From JBFLVQ01 sp040758525 (lineage in GTDB: Bacteria; Acidobacteriota; Blastocatellia; Chloracidobacteriales; JADJPF01), in NCBI GenBank assembly GCA_040758525.1, contig JBFLVQ010000270.1:1-11531 (forward strand): a DNA stretch of 11,531 nucleotides. Direction: 5' to 3'. The notes under the pieces were generated by a model. That model was given only the letters and a program-made list of their open reading frames with translations, was not told the DNA's origin and did no database searches. Every line of letters starts with the position of its first letter. The stretch's first letter is position 1. The translations under genes were made by a program, and so were the position numbers. Of the stretch, positions 7,430 through 11,531 are shown piece by piece.

Positions 7430-8362
7430 TTAAGCCTTGTTACTAGCATTAAAGATGGCGCTCCAGCAGAGTTCTGGTCTGGGAGCTTCATCTTGTTTTA
7501 CTTTTACCGGCACTAATCTATGAGTTGGGAGGGTTTTGGCTATGCTATAGATCAATTCAAAATCGATATCAACATTCTCATCACTTGGTCTTGCCATTTC
7601 CAACCCGACTGGTGGTACATTCTCAAGCATCACTTCTACCAGGCTACCATTATTAGGAGTAAACATCAGGCTGGTTCTGCTATTTTTCGAGAACAACTCA
7701 ACATTTTCAGCCTCGACATTGATCTCATAATAACAGCAAGATGCTAATCTCTGTTGGTGAGTGTTATACTCTATAGGTCTTAGATCGGTAGAGATAAATT
7801 TATATTCACTTTGAGAAATAAAAGCAACTGGTTTACCGAATTTATCCCTAGGAGCATATGAATGGCCATTATATATGCCTATTTCTCCTGCTTTTAAGCG
7901 TATTCGTGCTACTATACCGATACCATCCTTATCTAAATCACCATCAAAACACTCCTCTTTTACTTCTAAGCCATTGGTATCCGGATATATCTTTCTCATA
8001 TCTGGTAACAGTGATAGCGCATCACTACTAATGGCTGTTGTGCCTAGTGTCGGTTCGGGAATGGTATTGCCATTAATAAGGATCTCTAGTTCATCTCCAT
8101 TAAGAATCCACATTCCTTGTGGTTGATCCAGTTTTGAGTCAGGATGCAAATAATAGTCTGCTTGCTTCTTACCGAGCCCTTTTGCTTGTGCTAAATCTTT
8201 AATGGCAAACCTTACAGCAGGCACATGGGAAACATGATTTTTACCATTGGAAGCGACACCAGGAGCACGTGCGTCAATCAATAACACACGTAGACAAGGT
8301 TTCTCTGTATTAGGAACGTATACACATAAACCGCTAAAAAGTAGTCTCAGTGTAAATGGCAT
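7430..8362 (-). CDS. Protein of unknown function, 310 residues, beside the CHAT protease
   Basis: It starts at ATG 8362, with AAAGGAG 9 bases upstream. I do not recognise the family. The N-terminus is LRLLFSGLCVYVPN followed by a strand, LRVLLIDARAP, and HVSHVPAVRF, which looks like a compact beta-rich domain with several histidines. No signal peptide or membrane span is evident, so it is probably cytoplasmic. Residues 142-147 read DLDKDG, matching the DxDxDG calcium-loop pattern, but one loop alone is weak evidence. Cysteines are scattered (including a CC pair near the middle) and form no zinc motif I can see. It follows the TPR-CHAT gene after 111 bases and has its own putative promoter sharing a pattern with the next operon, so it may be a substrate, inhibitor or sensor for the CHAT protein. 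That role is a guess from context. Confidence 0.8.
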   Translation of the reverse strand: MPFTLRLLFSGLCVYVPNTEKPCLRVLLIDARAPGVASNGKNHVSHVPAVRFAIKDLAQAKGLGKKQADYYLHPDSKLDQPQGMWILNGDELEILINGNTIPEPTLGTTAISSDALSLLPDMRKIYPDTNGLEVKEECFDGDLDKDGIGIVARIRLKAGEIGIYNGHSYAPRDKFGKPVAFISQSEYKFISTDLRPIEYNTHQQRLASCCYYEINVEAENVELFSKNSRTSLMFTPNNGSLVEVMLENVPPVGLEMARPSDENVDIDFELIYSIAKTLPTHRLVPVKVKQDEAPRPELCWSAIFNASNKA

Positions 8363-8400
8363 ATCTCGGCACTCCTTTAAGTTTTACTTTGAGGGGGATC

Positions 8401-8422
8401 AACTTTATAAGTTTAATTAAAC
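8401..8422. promoter_or_regulatory. Overlapping palindromes at the promoter, candidate operator
   Basis: GTTTAATTAAAC at 8411-8422 is a perfect 12-base palindrome that covers the -10-like box. AACTT-TAT-AAGTT (8401-8413) is a second inverted repeat overlapping it. A regulator binding here would block transcription of the 310-residue gene. No such palindrome is present at the vWA operon promoter. AT-rich palindromes also arise by chance. Confidence 0.3.
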
Positions 8423-8448
8423 GCTGAAATGGTAAGAGAACCGACAGA
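8416..8448 (-). promoter_or_regulatory. Putative promoter of the 310-residue gene
   Basis: On the minus strand TCTGTCGGTT (8448-8439) is followed after 17 bases by TTTAAT (8421-8416), again preceded by CG. This matches the pattern at 7039-7007. The expected start near 8409 gives a leader of about 47 bases. The -10-like element falls inside a palindrome (8411-8422). Confidence 0.5.
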
Positions 8449-8473
8449 TACTGATACTAAATTTTTCTAGCTA

Positions 8474-11400
8474 TTATTGAGTTGTACATCCTCCTAGTAG
8501 TATGAAAGATGCCCATACCGAAGGAGAACGTAGCATTGGATTATCACTGGTAAGACAGGCAAGCTGTGCAGCATTAAGAGCATCTAGAGAATTCTTGCCT
8601 TTGCTCCGTTCATTGTGGAAGTTAATAAATAGTTGTGCCGAAGTCTCATCTTCGGCATCCCATAGACTGGCAATGGTTGCTGGTACACCAGCGGCTAGAA
8701 ATGGCCTAGCAAGATTAGCTAATCCTTCGCCTTGAGTAAGTCTACCACTGGCGGTACGACAGGCCGCCAGAACAACCAAGCGTGTTCGTGGAAAGTGATT
8801 CTCATATAGTTTATAAGCTGGCAATGCACCATCAGTACCAGGTTTGGCATCAATCGCAGGGGCAAAGATCAGTATTGAACTGAGTGGCGATTTCCCATTC
8901 ATAATTGAATGTCCAGCAAAATGAACAATGCTATAGTGGCCAGCCCTGCTAAGAAAAGCCTGTTTGGTTGCATCTTTACCAACGAGCAACCCTGACTTTG
9001 TATAACAGGCAGCAATCTGCTTAGCCTCTTTCTCTGCATAAGGTAGATAGGGCAGATCAGGAAATAGTTTCTCATCAAATGTTGGGTTTCCTATAACTAG
9101 CGCCGTCTGCTCTGGTTGTGAAGCTAGCTGACGATCTTGCTGTAAACAACGTACAAACATTGTCGCACTGGGGGCAAATGATAACTTATATTCTTGTATA
9201 AGATATTTCCCCGAAAGTGGATCGACAAGTGCTGCAAATGGCAACAGATGCAATTCCTTGTCGGGTACAATTACCAGATAATGCGGTTTTTCATCTGGGG
9301 GGCTGTTGATGGCCTGTTTCAATTTACGGAAGACTAGATCATAAAGCGATCCAGACAAGTACTGAAATTTCTCGTTAGCTTCTGCATGCTCAATAGCGCT
9401 ACGTAGTTCGCTTACCTGCTGTGCCAATCTGCTACGCTCGATTGATGTTGTGATCAATTTAGCACTATTACGCTTTATTACCCAAGCTAGTAGTTGATCT
9501 GCAAGCAAGGAGTATTCGATAAGCATGACATCAGATGGCAATTCCTGTTGGATCTGGGCAAGCTTGAGTGGCTTGGAATTGTTATCAAGAAACAGCCGCC
9601 GCTCATTACCAAGATGGACGATACGCTTCTCTCCATTAAGAGCATCAAGTAATGATCTTGCTCGTGCTGTTTCTGCATAATCAAAAGCTTTATCCATATG
9701 ATGGCGATGTAAAATATGAAAGCTTATAATTTCGTCATATACGGATTGTGTCTCACCTAGGAAAGCAGTTCGGTAAGTGTCATCATTGAGATTCTCTCGC
9801 TGTTTCTCAAACTCTTTAATGCTTGTTCTTAGATCAGATTCAGCTTTTGTTTTATTGCCAAGTTTAAGATAAGCCCGTGCACGCGACAGATAAAGATTGG
9901 TAATTCGATAGCGATCCGAAGTCTTGCGATAGTAATTGATTAATCTAGTAAATAGAGAAATAGCATTGATTGGTTGTGAGGAGACTTTAATATTTCCCTC
10001 AACCATTAATATCTCCTGCTGTAGTCGTTGCGAGGTTATCTTATCATCTATCTGTCGCTGATATCTTTTAGCATTTGCTAGATCCTCTAAAGCGGCATGT
10101 TGATTACTAAGTTTATGATAGAGCAGGCTACGACGTAAGAATACATTTGCTATGGTCAGATGATCGTTAATATGCTGTGCCACTGCTATTGCTTCATTAT
10201 GATAATAGAGTGCTATCTCTAATTCACCTTTGTTTGCGATCTGACTGGCAATACCATTTAATACTGATACACGACGAGGCGATGCTAATCTGGTCAGGTA
10301 GTCTAAGGCAGCATGTTGGTGCTGCCAGATCTCATCTCTTGCCCCTATCTGGTCCAATATTTCTGAGATAAATAGGTGAATTCTCGCAATGCTTTCTGTA
10401 TCAGCAGCCTCTTCAAGATAGTTTAATGCTATGTAAATTGATGAGAGTGCGCTACTAGTCTCTAATGTGTAAAACTGAGCAGCCGCTACTGCCCACCAAG
10501 CCCGACCCATTATGTATTGATAACCGCGATGTTCTGCCTCTACACGAACCTCTTCTAACAATGCAAATGCTTTCGTATAGTTAAGACAGATAATTTCACA
10601 ACGTGCAAGTTGCAAGGCAGTGAGGATAACAAAAGCAGTAGCATTTAATTGTTTGAAGTTATTGTATGATCTCTTAAATTTAACTCTAGCTTTCTCAAAT
10701 TTATTTGTTTCTTCTAGTAACTGACGGCCATTGTGATAATCGATAAGAGCCTGAGCAAATCGATAAAGCCTCTCTCTTGTCATTCGATTATCTATATATA
10801 TTTCTGAAACCAGATCACTGATCAATTTATCATGCTCTTGTGCAGCTAATTGTAAACCTATTGTAGCTGCTAGTTTTAACTGATGATTCGCCTCATCAAT
10901 TTTAGTATAGTCTCTTTCTATTGTTAAAATTGCCTCAGCCCAAGTCGGTAGTAATTTCTCTAAGACATAACGACGGGCAAGTTGAGGAAAGCGGGCGGTC
11001 ATACTCTTAGTAAGTTCTAAATCTCCTTTTGTCATTGATACCGCAAGCTTTGTATATACCTCTAACGGATTGATAGTAGCCGATACTTGCTCCAGGCCAA
11101 CAAGTCGTTTACGTGCTTCTGCTGTCCAGGTTGGAGATGATTCTACGTTGAGATACTCTTGCCAGGCCGAACAAGCCGTCTTGTACAGATACAATCGCTC
11201 TAGGATTAAAGCACGATTAAACTTTGCTTCTGCTAAAAAAGGCGCGCCTGTTACTGCTATATCAATCATCTTAAGCGCTCGTATAAGATCTTGGGGGTCC
11301 TTGTTATATTCAGCTTGAGTGAAGTATGCCACCGCTAGATCATTAAGCACTTGTGGATTAGTAGGCAGACCTTGACGTGCTTTTTCTAGTGAATTTATCG

Positions 11401-11531
11401 CTTCGCTAAGCTCACCTTTTAATAGATGGATAATGGCTGCTGCGCGGTAGGCTAGTGGTGAAGGGTGATAAGCAGCTTCAAATAAAATATCTGTAGAGAT
11501 CGCTTTGAAAGTTAAGATTTCATCGCTACTT
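8474..11531 (-). CDS. TPR-repeat protein with C-terminal CHAT (caspase-like) protease domain, 5' end outside window
   Basis: At least 1,018 residues are visible. The frame is open to the right edge, and the GTG at 11350 is internal: 60 further in-frame codons upstream continue the helical TPR pattern (for example EKARQGLPTNPQVLNDLAVAY). Residues about 1-560 of the visible part are tandem TPR-like helical pairs. A linker helix follows near 617-630 (AETARARSLLDAL), typical of the segment before CHAT domains. The CHAT domain fills roughly the last 330 residues. The catalytic histidine is in HFAGHS (visible residue 874, codon 8911-8909), the catalytic cysteine is in VVLAACRTASG (visible residue 924, codon 8761-8759), and the conserved tail GEGLANLARPFLAAG..ATIASLWD is present. 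An active cysteine protease is therefore likely. TPRs usually bind a partner or sense a signal that switches the protease on. There is no membrane segment in the visible part. Confidence 0.92.
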   Translation of the reverse strand, partial: SSDEILTFKAISTDILFEAAYHPSPLAYRAAAIIHLLKGELSEAINSLEKARQGLPTNPQVLNDLAVAYFTQAEYNKDPQDLIRALKMIDIAVTGAPFLAEAKFNRALILERLYLYKTACSAWQEYLNVESSPTWTAEARKRLVGLEQVSATINPLEVYTKLAVSMTKGDLELTKSMTARFPQLARRYVLEKLLPTWAEAILTIERDYTKIDEANHQLKLAATIGLQLAAQEHDKLISDLVSEIYIDNRMTRERLYRFAQALIDYHNGRQLLEETNKFEKARVKFKRSYNNFKQLNATAFVILTALQLARCEIICLNYTKAFALLEEVRVEAEHRGYQYIMGRAWWAVAAAQFYTLETSSALSSIYIALNYLEEAADTESIARIHLFISEILDQIGARDEIWQHQHAALDYLTRLASPRRVSVLNGIASQIANKGELEIALYYHNEAIAVAQHINDHLTIANVFLRRSLLYHKLSNQHAALEDLANAKRYQRQIDDKITSQRLQQEILMVEGNIKVSSQPINAISLFTRLINYYRKTSDRYRITNLYLSRARAYLKLGNKTKAESDLRTSIKEFEKQRENLNDDTYRTAFLGETQSVYDEIISFHILHRHHMDKAFDYAETARARSLLDALNGEKRIVHLGNERRLFLDNNSKPLKLAQIQQELPSDVMLIEYSLLADQLLAWVIKRNSAKLITTSIERSRLAQQVSELRSAIEHAEANEKFQYLSGSLYDLVFRKLKQAINSPPDEKPHYLVIVPDKELHLLPFAALVDPLSGKYLIQEYKLSFAPSATMFVRCLQQDRQLASQPEQTALVIGNPTFDEKLFPDLPYLPYAEKEAKQIAACYTKSGLLVGKDATKQAFLSRAGHYSIVHFAGHSIMNGKSPLSSILIFAPAIDAKPGTDGALPAYKLYENHFPRTRLVVLAACRTASGRLTQGEGLANLARPFLAAGVPATIASLWDAEDETSAQLFINFHNERSKGKNSLDALNAAQLACLTSDNPMLRSPSVWASFILLGGCTTQ

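Noticed and set aside
8449..8473. Possible terminator just after the TPR-CHAT gene
   Set aside because: The only symmetry (CTAG..AAA..TTTAG) is short and AT-only, too weak to call; the CHAT transcript may continue into the next gene.
9487..9684. Minus-strand open frame of 65 codons in another frame of the CHAT gene
   Set aside because: It lies wholly within the TPR-CHAT coding sequence, which is continuous here; no separate ribosome site.
11348..11350. GTG as start of the CHAT gene
   Set aside because: The frame continues upstream for 60 codons to the window edge with a coherent TPR-like sequence, so this GTG is an internal valine.

Overview
This window carries a single block of bacterial protein genes, all on the minus strand. 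The plus strand holds no gene I can support. Composition is moderately AT-rich (low 40s % GC by eye). Ribosome binding sites are clear purine-rich Shine-Dalgarno sequences, and one product has a signal peptide ending in a lipobox-like cysteine, so this is bacterial chromosome. The mix of a TPR-CHAT protease, a tubulin-like protein, an actin/Hsp70-like protein and GC-hairpin repeats with GTA loops fits a large-genome environmental bacterium. Acidobacteriota (Blastocatellia-like) or a similar lineage would fit, but this is a weak guess and nothing here fixes the phylum.

Layout in the direction of transcription, from high to low coordinates. From the right edge to 8474 lies a large TPR-CHAT protein (putative caspase-like protease), whose start is outside the window. 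After a 111-base gap comes a 310-residue protein of unknown function (8362-7430), which ends just before a strong hairpin (7376-7419). Next is a non-coding stretch of about 450 bases (6982-7429). It contains a MITE-like insertion of about 289 bases (7053-7341) with inverted ends, internal repeats and hairpins, flanked by an 11-base direct repeat, followed by a promoter at 7007-7039. That promoter appears to drive a four-gene operon: a von Willebrand A (vWA) domain lipoprotein (6981-5527), a small multi-pass membrane protein (5470-4982), a tubulin/FtsZ-like protein (4969-3242) and a very long actin/Hsp70-fold ATPase (3194 to beyond the left edge). The ATPase frame is open across the whole first 3.2 kb.

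The main point of interest is the operon. It puts an actin-fold ATPase and a tubulin-fold GTPase candidate side by side, together with a membrane protein and a metal-binding-type vWA lipoprotein that could anchor them to the envelope. Tubulin-like proteins encoded with vWA proteins have been proposed before as membrane-remodelling systems (the FtsZ-like families of Makarova and Koonin). Pairing one with a 1,064+ residue actin-like partner that has an N-terminal region of about 520 residues with no family I recognise appears unusual.

Two minus-strand intergenic regions, before the 310-residue gene and before the vWA operon, share a promoter-like pattern: TCTGTCGGTT, 17 bases, then TTTAWW, with CG just before the TTTA. 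This suggests that the unknown protein next to the CHAT protease and the cytoskeletal operon are co-expressed and may belong to one larger system.
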